This document shows positions 1 through 7,015 of a stretch of 64,000 nt of DNA, one piece after another (position 1 is the stretch's first letter; each line of letters begins with the position of its first letter). The DNA is from Methylobacterium sp. Leaf125 (GTDB taxonomy: Bacteria > Pseudomonadota > Alphaproteobacteria > Rhizobiales > Beijerinckiaceae). Location of the stretch: contig NZ_LMNU01000003.1 in NCBI RefSeq assembly GCF_001423085.1, positions 59,255 through 123,254 on the forward strand. The letters run 5' to 3'. Under the pieces are notes generated by a model. That model was not told the origin of the DNA. It was given only the letters and a program-made list of their open reading frames with translations, and searched no databases. The position numbers and the translations under genes were made by a program.

Positions 1-412
1 CGCAATAGATCAGGAACAGCACGAGCATCGAGGTCAGGCGCGCATCCCAGACCCAGTAGGTGCCCCACATGGGCTTGCCCCACAGAGATCCGGTCACGAG
101 GCAGATGAGCGTGAAGGCCGCCCCGATCGGCGCGGCGGCGCGCTGGGCGACATCGGCCAGGGGGTGACGCCAGACGAGGGTTCCGATGGCCGAGATCGCC
201 ATGGCGCCGTAGAAGAAGACGCCGAGCCAGGCCGCCGGCACATGGATGTACATGATCCGTACGGTCTCGCCCTGCTGGTAATCGGGCGGCACGACGAACC
301 AGGTGAGATACAGACCGACCACGAGGAGCAGACCCGACAGCCCGGCAAGCCAGGGCATCACGGGCTGGGTCCAGCGCAGGAAGTGACCGGGATGGGCGAG
401 GCGTGTCCACAT
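1..412 (-). CDS. ccmC: Heme exporter protein CcmC, 5' part (gene runs off the left edge)
   Basis: Integral membrane protein of the cytochrome c maturation (Ccm, system I) pathway; family knowledge says CcmC presents heme at the periplasmic face for loading onto CcmE. The visible 137 residues start MWTRLAHPGHF and contain membrane segments separated by MYIHVPAAWLG and, near the edge, the tryptophan-rich WGTYWVWDARLTS stretch, the heme-handling WWD-type motif diagnostic of CcmC. The start is the ATG whose complement ends at 412. The C-terminal part and any ccmD/ccmG downstream lie outside the window. CcmF shares a WWD motif, but the N-terminal position and MYIHVP motif favour CcmC. Confidence 0.93.
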   Translation of the reverse strand, partial: MWTRLAHPGHFLRWTQPVMPWLAGLSGLLLVVGLYLTWFVVPPDYQQGETVRIMYIHVPAAWLGVFFYGAMAISAIGTLVWRHPLADVAQRAAAPIGAAFTLICLVTGSLWGKPMWGTYWVWDARLTSMLVLFLIYC

Positions 413-498
413 GGTCTCGCCCTCTAGCCCAGGGTGCGGTGCAGCGGCAATGCGTGGGTTACGCGCAGGAGGCGAGACCCGGTCACGTCCTCGGGCGA

Positions 499-2865
499 TC
501 AGCCACTGGACTGGAAGCCTTCCAGGGGTGCTGCCACGCTGCAGACGAGACCGGTGGGATGGTAGTCCAGCGCGATCGTGCCGCCGACGGCACCGACGAG
601 GCCGCGCTCGATCAGTCGCGACCCGAACCCCTTGTGCGTGGGCGGTGTGACCATCGGCCCATCCGCTTCGGACCAGATCAGACGGACCATCGTCCCACCC
701 GTGGTTCGATCCTGGTCGAGGCTCCAGTGAAGGTTGACCCGTCCATCGGGAACCGAGAGCGCACCGTACTTGGCGGCGTTGGTCGCCAACTCGTGCAGCA
801 TCAGCGCGAGGGCCAGGGCCGCCTTCGAGCCGAGAAGGACCGCAGGGCCCGCGAATGCAAAGCGCCCGGGCTGCCGATCGTCGTGAATCGAGAGGGCGCC
901 GCGCATCACCGCCTCCATCTCGGCGCTCTCGTGCACCCCGGCGAGCAGGATGTCGTGTGCCTTGCCGAGGGCGATGAGACGGGCCGCCAGGGCTTCCTTG
1001 GCGGCCTCGATATCGGTGACGTTGCGCAGGGTCTGCGAGGCGATGGCCTGGACCATCGCGAGGGTGTTCTTGAGGCGGTGGCTCAGTTCCCGGTTCAACG
1101 TACGCTGCTGTTCGTCGGCTTCGACGCGGGTGAGACCGCCCCAGGCGCGCTCCGCCACTTCGCGTGCGAACGTGATCTCGCCGGCACTCCAATCGCGGGG
1201 ATGGCGATCGAGGACGTAGAGAATGCCCACGAGGCGGCCCCGGCGGAGAACCGGCACCTTGATCACGGCGCGCATCCCGAGCCGGGCATAGCCCTCCGGG
1301 TCGTCGACGCGCTCGGGCGTTGCGGCGATATCGGCCACGCTGATGACGTCGCCGCGGCCCAGACGGCCGACGCTCGCCGCCAGGGTCGACCGGGACGCGG
1401 TCGGCAGGCCGACGGCGTGGGTCGCATCCGCGTCCCCCTCGGCGGTCCAGTCGGGATTCAGCGATGCGATCTGACCGCCGGGGTCGACCTGGGCATAGCC
1501 CGCCCGGGCGACCAGGAGGGTCCGCCCCAGGCTCTCGGCCGTAGCGGCGACCACGTCGGCGTGCGTGTGCAGGTCGCGCAGGCGGTCGCCGAGGGCGATC
1601 AGCGCCTCGCGGCGGGCATCGGCGCGCTTCTCCTCGGTGATGTCCTCGATCATCGCCGTGGCGTGGACGTCGCCGCCCAGGCGCTGTGAGACCAGGTTGA
1701 CCCGCGCCCAGATGATGCGCCCGTCCATGCGGCGGTAGCGCTTCTCCAGGCGGAGCTGCAGGGTCTCCCCAGTCGCGAGGCGCTCGTGCAGCCCCGCCCG
1801 GTCGTCGTCGTCCTCGGGCGGTGTCCAGCGGGCGAGGGAATGGCCGAGGATCTCGGATTCCGGCGCCCCCCAGATCTCGCACAGCTTGGCGTTCACCGCG
1901 AAGGCGCGCACGGTCCGCGGATCGAACTGGACGATGCCGATATTGGCGCCCTGGAACACCGCCCGGAACTGCGCGCCGACGCGGTTGCGCTCTGTCAGGT
2001 CGAGCAGCGCGGCGCTCATGCGCAGGGGGATTCCGTCCGCGTCGCGGACCAGGGCGCCGCGGTCGAGGACCTCCGCGTAGGTGCCGTCGGCGCGCCGGAA
2101 GCGGTACTCCTGGCTCCAGGCCTCGACGCCGCCCGCGAGGGCGGCGCCCAGAGCGGCCTCGACGCCGGGGCGATCGTCCGGGTGGATCCGGGCGAGCCAC
2201 CAGGCGCTGGTCGGTCCCACCTCCGACGGCGCCCAGCCGTAGGCGGTGGTCAGGGCGGGATTCCACAGCACGACGCCGGTGGCGAGGTCCCAGTCGCGGA
2301 TGGCGTCGTTGGTGGCGCGTGCGGCGATGTCGGCCGCCCGCGCCTCGGTGACGTCCTGCATCGTGCCGACCAGGCGGGCCGCGCGGCCCTGGTCGACCAC
2401 GCGTCGCGCCCGCGCCCGTATCCAACGCGGTCGTGTCGAGGTCACGCGCCGGACCGTGCAGTCCAGCGTCCCGGACCCTGCCGGAGCGAGGGCGGCGCAG
2501 AACGCCGCGTCCAGCGCGGCGCGATCCTCGGGGTCGAGGGCCGCGAGGACGGTGTCCGCGTCGGCGACCGGCCCCGGCGCGGCGAGGCCGAGCAGGCTCC
2601 GGAATCCGGCGTCGCACCGGAGGGTCCGGGTGGCGGGGTCGTAGGTGAACAGGCCGAGGCCGGCCGACTCCGCGGCGAGACGCAGGAGCAGCGCCGCATC
2701 CGCGGGATCACCTGTGGGATCGCTTGCGGTATCGCTTGCGGAATCACTCGGGGGACCACTTGCCGCGTCGAAGCCCGGCGCGCCCGCAGCCGTCCGGTCC
2801 CCGGCGGCCGGGGGCGGCTCGTCCGGGGCCTGGCCAGGCTGCTGGTTTGCGGCGGGCTGCGTCAT
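499..2865 (-). CDS. PAS-PAS-PAS-GAF HWE-family sensor histidine kinase
   Basis: 788-residue cytoplasmic sensor kinase; no membrane segment is apparent. Order: low-complexity N-terminus (about 1-60), three PAS domains (about 62-180, 185-300, 305-420; one carries YGWAPSEVG and IHPDDRPGVE), a GAF domain (about 440-585), then the kinase core. The phospho-accepting site is RELSHRLKNTLAMVQ with His596, followed by an N-box HELATNAAKYG near 691-701 and a C-terminal WSE...GFGSRLIERG block, the hallmarks of the HWE/HisKA_2 family. The N-terminus includes five degenerate 12-bp repeats (2704-2763). The partner response regulator is not beside it. The 40-bp gap to the upstream Crp/Fnr gene on the same strand makes co-transcription possible. 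The sensed signal (light, redox or ligand) cannot be told from sequence. Confidence 0.9.
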   Translation of the reverse strand: MTQPAANQQPGQAPDEPPPAAGDRTAAGAPGFDAASGPPSDSASDTASDPTGDPADAALLLRLAAESAGLGLFTYDPATRTLRCDAGFRSLLGLAAPGPVADADTVLAALDPEDRAALDAAFCAALAPAGSGTLDCTVRRVTSTRPRWIRARARRVVDQGRAARLVGTMQDVTEARAADIAARATNDAIRDWDLATGVVLWNPALTTAYGWAPSEVGPTSAWWLARIHPDDRPGVEAALGAALAGGVEAWSQEYRFRRADGTYAEVLDRGALVRDADGIPLRMSAALLDLTERNRVGAQFRAVFQGANIGIVQFDPRTVRAFAVNAKLCEIWGAPESEILGHSLARWTPPEDDDDRAGLHERLATGETLQLRLEKRYRRMDGRIIWARVNLVSQRLGGDVHATAMIEDITEEKRADARREALIALGDRLRDLHTHADVVAATAESLGRTLLVARAGYAQVDPGGQIASLNPDWTAEGDADATHAVGLPTASRSTLAASVGRLGRGDVISVADIAATPERVDDPEGYARLGMRAVIKVPVLRRGRLVGILYVLDRHPRDWSAGEITFAREVAERAWGGLTRVEADEQQRTLNRELSHRLKNTLAMVQAIASQTLRNVTDIEAAKEALAARLIALGKAHDILLAGVHESAEMEAVMRGALSIHDDRQPGRFAFAGPAVLLGSKAALALALMLHELATNAAKYGALSVPDGRVNLHWSLDQDRTTGGTMVRLIWSEADGPMVTPPTHKGFGSRLIERGLVGAVGGTIALDYHPTGLVCSVAAPLEGFQSSG
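2704..2763. repeat. Five degenerate 12-bp tandem repeats inside the HWE kinase gene
   Basis: Units such as GGGATCGCTTGC and GGTATCGCTTGC follow one another five times. On the coding (minus) strand they give a Ser/Asp/Ala/Thr-rich linker (PSDSASDTASDP and onwards) ahead of the first PAS domain. The unit is a multiple of three, so copy changes would keep the frame. Confidence 0.85.
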
Positions 2866-2905
2866 CGGGGGCAGGCGGGGAAGCGGAGCTCTGCGGAGGG
2901 GAGGG

Positions 2906-3733
2906 TCAGGCCGGTTCGGACGTCGCGAGTTCGCGCGGCGCGTCCGTCTCCCGCCGGTCGGGGGGCGGCTCCACCGCCACGAGGCCGCCGCCGGGATCGT
3001 AGACCGCGCCGAGCACCGTCTCGTAGTGCCTCCGCACGACGCCGTGGCACTCGCAGGCGGCGGTCTCCGCCAGCACGCGGTTGCGGACGGTGATGCGGCC
3101 GCGCCCGACCTCGATCAGGCCCTGCTGCTGCAGCGCCCGCAGGATCCGGGTGAGGTAGGTCCGCTGCACGCCCAGCATGGTGGCGAGCAGCTCGTGGGTC
3201 ACCGGCAGGACGTCGGTGCCGATGCGGTCCTGCAGGGTCAGGAGCCAGCGCAGGCAGCGCGATTCGATCGGGTGCAGGGCGTTGCACGCCACCGATTGCA
3301 GGACCTGGGCGAGCAGGCAGTCGGCGTAGCGGGTGAACAGGTTGCGCAGGGCCGGGGAGACCCGCTTGGCCTCCTGGAGGCGCAGGGCGTCCATGCGCAG
3401 GATCGGTCCGCCGATCTGGACGACGGCGTTGGTGGAGGCGGGCAGGAAGCCGCTGCTGACGACGCCGCCCACCGCGCCCTCGCGACCCACCGTGGCGACC
3501 TCGGCGCTGCGGCCGTCGCGCATGGCGACGATGAGGGTGACCACCGCCTGCCGGCACGGAAAGGCGATGGAGGTGACGTCGCTGCCGGCCTCGAACAGGG
3601 ACTCGCCGCGCTCCCGCGGCAGGGGGTCGAGGAAGGGCTCGAGCAGCGCGCGATCCTCGGGCCGGAGGCCGTCGAGGAGAAGGTTGCCCGTAGGTCGATC
3701 GGAGGCCGGGCCCATGCCGTGCGCTGTGTTCAC
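2906..3733 (-). CDS. Crp/Fnr-family transcriptional regulator
   Basis: 275-residue DNA-binding regulator. Residues about 20-150 form a cyclic-nucleotide-binding-like domain (LFEAGSDVTSIAFPCRQAV, then GREGAVGGVVSSGF), and about 165-240 a winged helix (VTHELLATMLGVQRTYLTRIL is the recognition region). The N-terminal Cys cluster of oxygen-sensing FNR is absent; two cysteines occur late (ETAACECHG), position unlike an FNR cluster. The start appears to be GTG at 3733 with a GAGAG-type ribosome site. It lies 40 bp upstream of the HWE kinase on the same strand. Two palindromes sit 44-79 bp before the start and are candidate autoregulatory operators. Ligand unknown; similar regulators in Methylobacterium and Bradyrhizobium respond to stress or oxygen status, but that is family-level inference. 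Confidence 0.88.
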   Translation of the reverse strand: MNTAHGMGPASDRPTGNLLLDGLRPEDRALLEPFLDPLPRERGESLFEAGSDVTSIAFPCRQAVVTLIVAMRDGRSAEVATVGREGAVGGVVSSGFLPASTNAVVQIGGPILRMDALRLQEAKRVSPALRNLFTRYADCLLAQVLQSVACNALHPIESRCLRWLLTLQDRIGTDVLPVTHELLATMLGVQRTYLTRILRALQQQGLIEVGRGRITVRNRVLAETAACECHGVVRRHYETVLGAVYDPGGGLVAVEPPPDRRETDAPRELATSEPA

Positions 3734-3776
3734 CGTCTGTCTCTCAGGCCTCTAGCGCAGAGCCGTCGCATCCGTC

Positions 3777-3792
3777 TGTCTACAAGTAGACA
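3777..3792. promoter_or_regulatory. Inverted repeat TGTCTAC-AA-GTAGACA upstream of the Crp/Fnr gene
   Basis: Seven-base arms pair perfectly around a two-base centre, 44 bp before the regulator's start codon. The size and symmetry fit a dimeric regulator's operator, although the half-site is not the classic TGTGA or TTGAT of Crp or FNR. Confidence 0.55.
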
Positions 3793-3800
3793 TTTGCTGA

Positions 3801-3812
3801 GACAAATTTGTC
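3801..3812. promoter_or_regulatory. Perfect 12-bp palindrome GACAAATTTGTC upstream of the Crp/Fnr gene
   Basis: An AT-centred perfect palindrome only 8 bp from the other inverted repeat, in a locally AT-rich stretch that contrasts with the GC-rich surroundings. Likely part of the promoter or operator of the minus-strand regulator gene; no transcript runs rightward from here to a nearby gene. Confidence 0.5.
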
Positions 3813-3908
3813 GTTTTGATGGGAACTCCAGTGGACGCGTGCCGTCAACGGGGCGATTCGTGCATTCGCGCTAGAGACCCGGACGGGAAAGCCGCTGCGG
3901 ACCGGCTT

Positions 3909-4160
3909 TCAGCGCGCCTGGCCGGCCTCGTCGCCCTCGCCGATACAGTCGAGGGCCCGCTCCACGGCCGTCACGGCGTCGAGGAGGTTCTGGACCGTGC
4001 GCTCGACCTCGCGGGCCGGGCGTCCCATGGCGGCGGCCCGGGCGCTCACGAGCTCCAGCTGCTCCAGGAGCGCGAAGAGATCGTCGGCGACCGCCACCAC
4101 GTCGCTGATGACGACCGGCGGAGCGGCGGGGCGGCGGAGGAAGGGAACGACGTTGCTCAT
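3909..4160 (-). CDS. Small conserved hypothetical protein
   Basis: 83 residues beginning MSNVVPFLRRPAAPP. The N-terminal VVPFLRR stretch followed by a proline/alanine linker and a helical body (VVAVADDLFALLEQLELVSARAA, hydrophobic heptad-like spacing) resembles many short helical alphaproteobacterial proteins of unknown role. The start at 4160 is preferred over ATG 4169 or longer forms because the upstream codons give a Gly/Arg-rich sequence unlike real protein. No signal peptide, no recognised domain. It stands alone, convergent with nothing and divergent from the lipoprotein gene at 4387. Confidence 0.6.
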   Translation of the reverse strand: MSNVVPFLRRPAAPPVVISDVVAVADDLFALLEQLELVSARAAAMGRPAREVERTVQNLLDAVTAVERALDCIGEGDEAGQAR

Positions 4161-4386
4161 TGACACCATGTCTCGCGTGTTCGCGGGCAAAGCGCCAGCC
4201 TGCCCGCGCCGCGATTCCCCATCTTCACCCCCCGAACCGCCGCTTCCTTGCCGAGGTGGTGAGCATTTTCGTGGCACGGCAACATCAGTACGGCAGGAAC
4301 CGGCGACGATTCGTTAGCCTTGCGCTTGACGGGCGCGGGGCCGGGGCAGCACCACAGGCGCTGCTTTCGCCACAGGATCCGCCCCG

Positions 4387-4602
4387 ATGCGCCTCGCTTC
4401 CCTCGCCCTCGCCGCCACCCTCCTGGGCGGCCTCTGCGCCTGCAACAGCGACAGCCCGAGCGGCCGCAGCGGTCTCTCGGACGCCTTCGACACCAGCAAC
4501 TATCGCCAGTCCAGCAACACCAACGGCACCCAGACCCGCCGCGACGTCAACCGCCAGTACACCCAGCCGTCGATGCCTTCGATCGCCTTCCGCGGCAACT
4601 GA
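4387..4602 (+). CDS. Small putative lipoprotein
   Basis: 71 residues: a basic N-terminus (MRLASLALAATLLGGLCACN) with a hydrophobic core ending in a lipobox-like L-C-A-C, then a short Ser/Asn/Gln-rich polar tail with repeated TN/RR and no further domain. Expected to be lipid-anchored in the envelope. No homologous family is recognised by eye; small lipoproteins of this type are common and lineage-restricted. The preceding 226 bp back to the divergent 83-residue protein gene should hold its promoter. Confidence 0.62.
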   Translation: MRLASLALAATLLGGLCACNSDSPSGRSGLSDAFDTSNYRQSSNTNGTQTRRDVNRQYTQPSMPSIAFRGN

Positions 4603-5130
4603 GCCGGCAGCGTCCCCCGGTGCGTCCCTTCCCCGGATGGGGGAGGGGCGTGGGCGTGACGCCGTCCTCCACGCGAGGACCTGAGCGACGCGACGGCGTC
4701 CACCCGGGTTGACACGCGGAGACCGCTTCGCGCGGCGAAACGGTATCCGTCCCACCCCGCCATCCCGGGGCCGCGCAGCGGCGCCCGGGATCCAGGCGCG
4801 CAGGTGGCGCAAGATGTGACAGCGTTGGCGGCTCTGGAGTCCGGGCGCGCCGACGGCGCCTCGGAACGACGATGCGCTGTCGCTTGCCATCCCCCCCCCG
4901 GGAAGCCGGAGCGGATCAGCGTCGCCCGGCTTGGACGGAGGGCGTGTCCCTCTCCCCGTCGGGGGACGAGGCTCGGCGCGGGGGGTGGCTCCGCGGGCTT
5001 CCGGTGGCTCCGCTGGCCTCCGACGGTCGGGGGCGCCCAAGCCTCTCCGCCTTCAACGCCGTCCCACGAGCGCAACGGATCTCGGGCCGGCCCGGGATCC
5101 GCCGGGGGGCGCGTGCCCCAGGCCCCGCCC
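4603..5130. other. Non-coding interval with REP-like hairpins
   Basis: About 530 bp between the lipoprotein gene and the convergent exported-protein gene. No reading frame here has protein-like composition. It contains GC-rich inverted repeats, the clearest at 4762-4791, and Cn-GTC-Gn type short hairpins near 4950. This looks like a stack of intergenic palindromic elements, with possible bidirectional termination function. Confidence 0.6.
4762..4791. repeat. REP-like intergenic hairpin
   Basis: Outer arms ATCCCGGG and CCCGGGAT are perfect complements, and the interior holds a second stem CCGC-GCA-GCGG. Similar ATCCCGGG...CCCGGGATCC palindromes are, from general knowledge, frequent between genes in Rhizobiales genomes. 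It sits between two convergent genes, so it may also end transcripts. Confidence 0.6.
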
Positions 5131-6249
5131 TCAGTTCTTCGCCAGCGCGTCCGCGAAGGCGATCATGCGGTTGCGGGCGTAGGTCGGCAGGCCGGCGCTG
5201 ATCGAGGTGCCGGTGTTGAAGGACGAGTTGCCCATCAGCACCTGGGCCGGCAGCAGGTTCTTGAGCACCGGCACGCGGGCGTATTCCTGCTTGCGGTCGA
5301 GGACGTCGCCCTTGATCGCCAGGGCCATGTAGGTGGTCACCACGGTCTTGCCGGGATCGCCCGGCATCGGCTGGAACACCGCCAGGAACTTGCCGAAGCG
5401 CAGGATCTGGTTGACCCAGAAGATCGTCTGCTCCAGCCCGCCGGTCACCGGCGTGTCGAGCTTGGTGAGGTTGCCCAGGGCCGCGATCTCCGCCGGGGGC
5501 AGGGTGCGCAGTTCGCTCTGGAACGAGACGAACTCGGCGATCTTCTTCGAGGCCCCGTCCTCCAGCCGGTTGGCGAGCTTCACGCCGAGCGGCAGCTTGC
5601 CCTCCAGGTCGTAGCGCGACTCGATGCAGGTCGTGCCGACCTCGCACCAGGGCCGGTCCGGCCGCTTGGCGAAGGCCGCCGCCGGGTCCTTGTTCGGCGT
5701 GGCGTCGGCCGCGTTCAGGGCCTTGTGCTTGATCACCGGGTCCATCTTCGCGACGAAGCCGAGGGTGGCGTAGGCGGAGAGGTCGATGCTCTCCGGGGCC
5801 TTCGCCACCACGAAGCGCCCCTGCGCCACGTAGACCTTCAGGGTCTCGTGCCGGCGCTTGGCCACCCCGTTCAGGGTCTGCACGTAGTCGGGCTCGGCAT
5901 AGGTCGGGTGCGGGGCCAGAGCCGCGCGCTCGCCGGGGCGCAGCTTGCCCCAGTCGAGATAGGGCACGAGGCCGCTCTCCGGCTTGGTCGGATCGTCGCG
6001 ATGGTCGGTGAACAGGATGGTGCCGGGCTTCAGGCCGGTGACGCCGGCCGCCTCGATGGCCGGCACGTCCTTGATCCGCTCCGACACCGCCGGGCTCGCG
6101 GGCGGCTGCAGCTTGATGCCCTCCTGGGCACGGGCCGGCGGGAGGGTGCCGCCCGCGAGGGCCAGGGCCAGGGTCAGGACGGGGGCGGCGAGAAGGGTCG
6201 TGGGCCTGCGGCTGCGGGAGAGCGGCGCTTGCGAAATCTGCCTGGTCAC
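5131..6249 (-). CDS. Exported conserved hypothetical protein
   Basis: 372 residues from a GTG start at 6249 (VTRQISQAPLSRSRR), followed by a hydrophobic signal sequence (TLLAAPVLTLALALAGG) and an AQEG cleavage region, so it is predicted periplasmic or secreted. The mature part has one CEVGTTCIES cysteine pair, a central LEGKLPLGVKLANRL region and a C-terminal TYMALAIKGDVLDR block. The longer reading upstream of 6249 is Pro/Arg-rich and overlaps the 17-bp repeats, so it is rejected as coding. I recognise no named family. Because the gene is isolated and monocistronic, context gives no function. Confidence 0.7.
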   Translation of the reverse strand: MTRQISQAPLSRSRRPTTLLAAPVLTLALALAGGTLPPARAQEGIKLQPPASPAVSERIKDVPAIEAAGVTGLKPGTILFTDHRDDPTKPESGLVPYLDWGKLRPGERAALAPHPTYAEPDYVQTLNGVAKRRHETLKVYVAQGRFVVAKAPESIDLSAYATLGFVAKMDPVIKHKALNAADATPNKDPAAAFAKRPDRPWCEVGTTCIESRYDLEGKLPLGVKLANRLEDGASKKIAEFVSFQSELRTLPPAEIAALGNLTKLDTPVTGGLEQTIFWVNQILRFGKFLAVFQPMPGDPGKTVVTTYMALAIKGDVLDRKQEYARVPVLKNLLPAQVLMGNSSFNTGTSISAGLPTYARNRMIAFADALAKN

Positions 6250-6295
6250 GTCGGGGCCTCGAAAGTCGGGGAGGGATCTGGGTCGGGGGAAGAAT

Positions 6296-6328
6296 GGGAG
6301 TCGGGGAAGGACGGGAGTCGGGGAAGGA
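6296..6328. repeat. Two 17-bp tandem repeats upstream of the exported protein
   Basis: GGGAGTCGGGGAAGGA occurs twice, one base apart, 47 bp upstream of the GTG start of the minus-strand gene; a weaker third copy lies at about 6275-6292. It falls in the leader or promoter. Confidence 0.7.
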
Positions 6329-6403
6329 TGTGGGCGCGCGCCCCGGTCTCGGCCGGCGATCCGTCGAATCAGGGGCAGGCGGCCGGCGCGCCCGGCCGGG
6401 CCG

Positions 6404-6931
6404 TCACCGGCACACCTGCGGCGCACCTGTGACGTTCCAGTGAAACAGCACGAGGTGCCACAGGCCCGGCGCCCGGCGGGATGGATCGATCAGGCCCTGC
6501 GCGCCCTGGGCGGCGATCCAGTCGCGGGCGCGCCAGGACGAGGGCTCGCGCCCGTCGGCGAGATCCTGCTGCCAGTCGCCGAACGGCGCGCCGGCGGCCC
6601 GCCGCACGCGTTCAACGGCCTCGGCGGCGCGCAGGTCGAACAGGGCGTCGGCCTCGACCCGGAGGGTGAGAACCACCTTCGCCGGATCGGTCGCGGTGGT
6701 GTGGGCGCGCATCGCCGCGTCGACCCCGGCCCGCGAGGCGCTGAGATACAGCGTGGGCTGGCCCGGCCGCGAATAGCGCCCGGCCCGGTGCGACCCGGAC
6801 AGCGCCGCCGCATGGGCCGGGGCCACGGCCCGGTAGAAGGTGCCCGCCACCGCGCAATGGCCGTCGCGGCCCGGGCGGAGTTCGGGCGGGGGCGGATCGG
6901 CAAACCGGCCCTGGGACATGGGCGTCAGCAT
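6404..6931 (-). CDS. RES-domain protein
   Basis: 175 residues from ATG 6931, chosen because GGAGGAGG lies 8 bases upstream; a longer form from 7012 lacks a ribosome site and would begin right at the stop of the PBP gene. Contains a RES domain: TFYRAVAP, then SGSHRAGRYSRPGQPTLYLSAS and WHLVLFHWN near the end. RES toxins (ParT/Res-Xre family) degrade or modify NAD+ or transfer ADP-ribose, in known members. The conserved Glu of the family appears replaced by Ala in SRAGVDAAM, which is my visual alignment only. No Xre-type antitoxin gene adjoins it, so it may not act as a classical toxin. Possibly co-transcribed with the PBP gene. Confidence 0.75.
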   Translation of the reverse strand: MLTPMSQGRFADPPPPELRPGRDGHCAVAGTFYRAVAPAHAAALSGSHRAGRYSRPGQPTLYLSASRAGVDAAMRAHTTATDPAKVVLTLRVEADALFDLRAAEAVERVRRAAGAPFGDWQQDLADGREPSSWRARDWIAAQGAQGLIDPSRRAPGLWHLVLFHWNVTGAPQVCR

Positions 6932-7015
6932 GGCGCCGGCCTCCTCCGCATCGGCCCCGGCGCCGTGCCACGCACCTCGGATGTCGCCCGCGGGCGTCTC
7001 ACGGCGCCGCATGCC

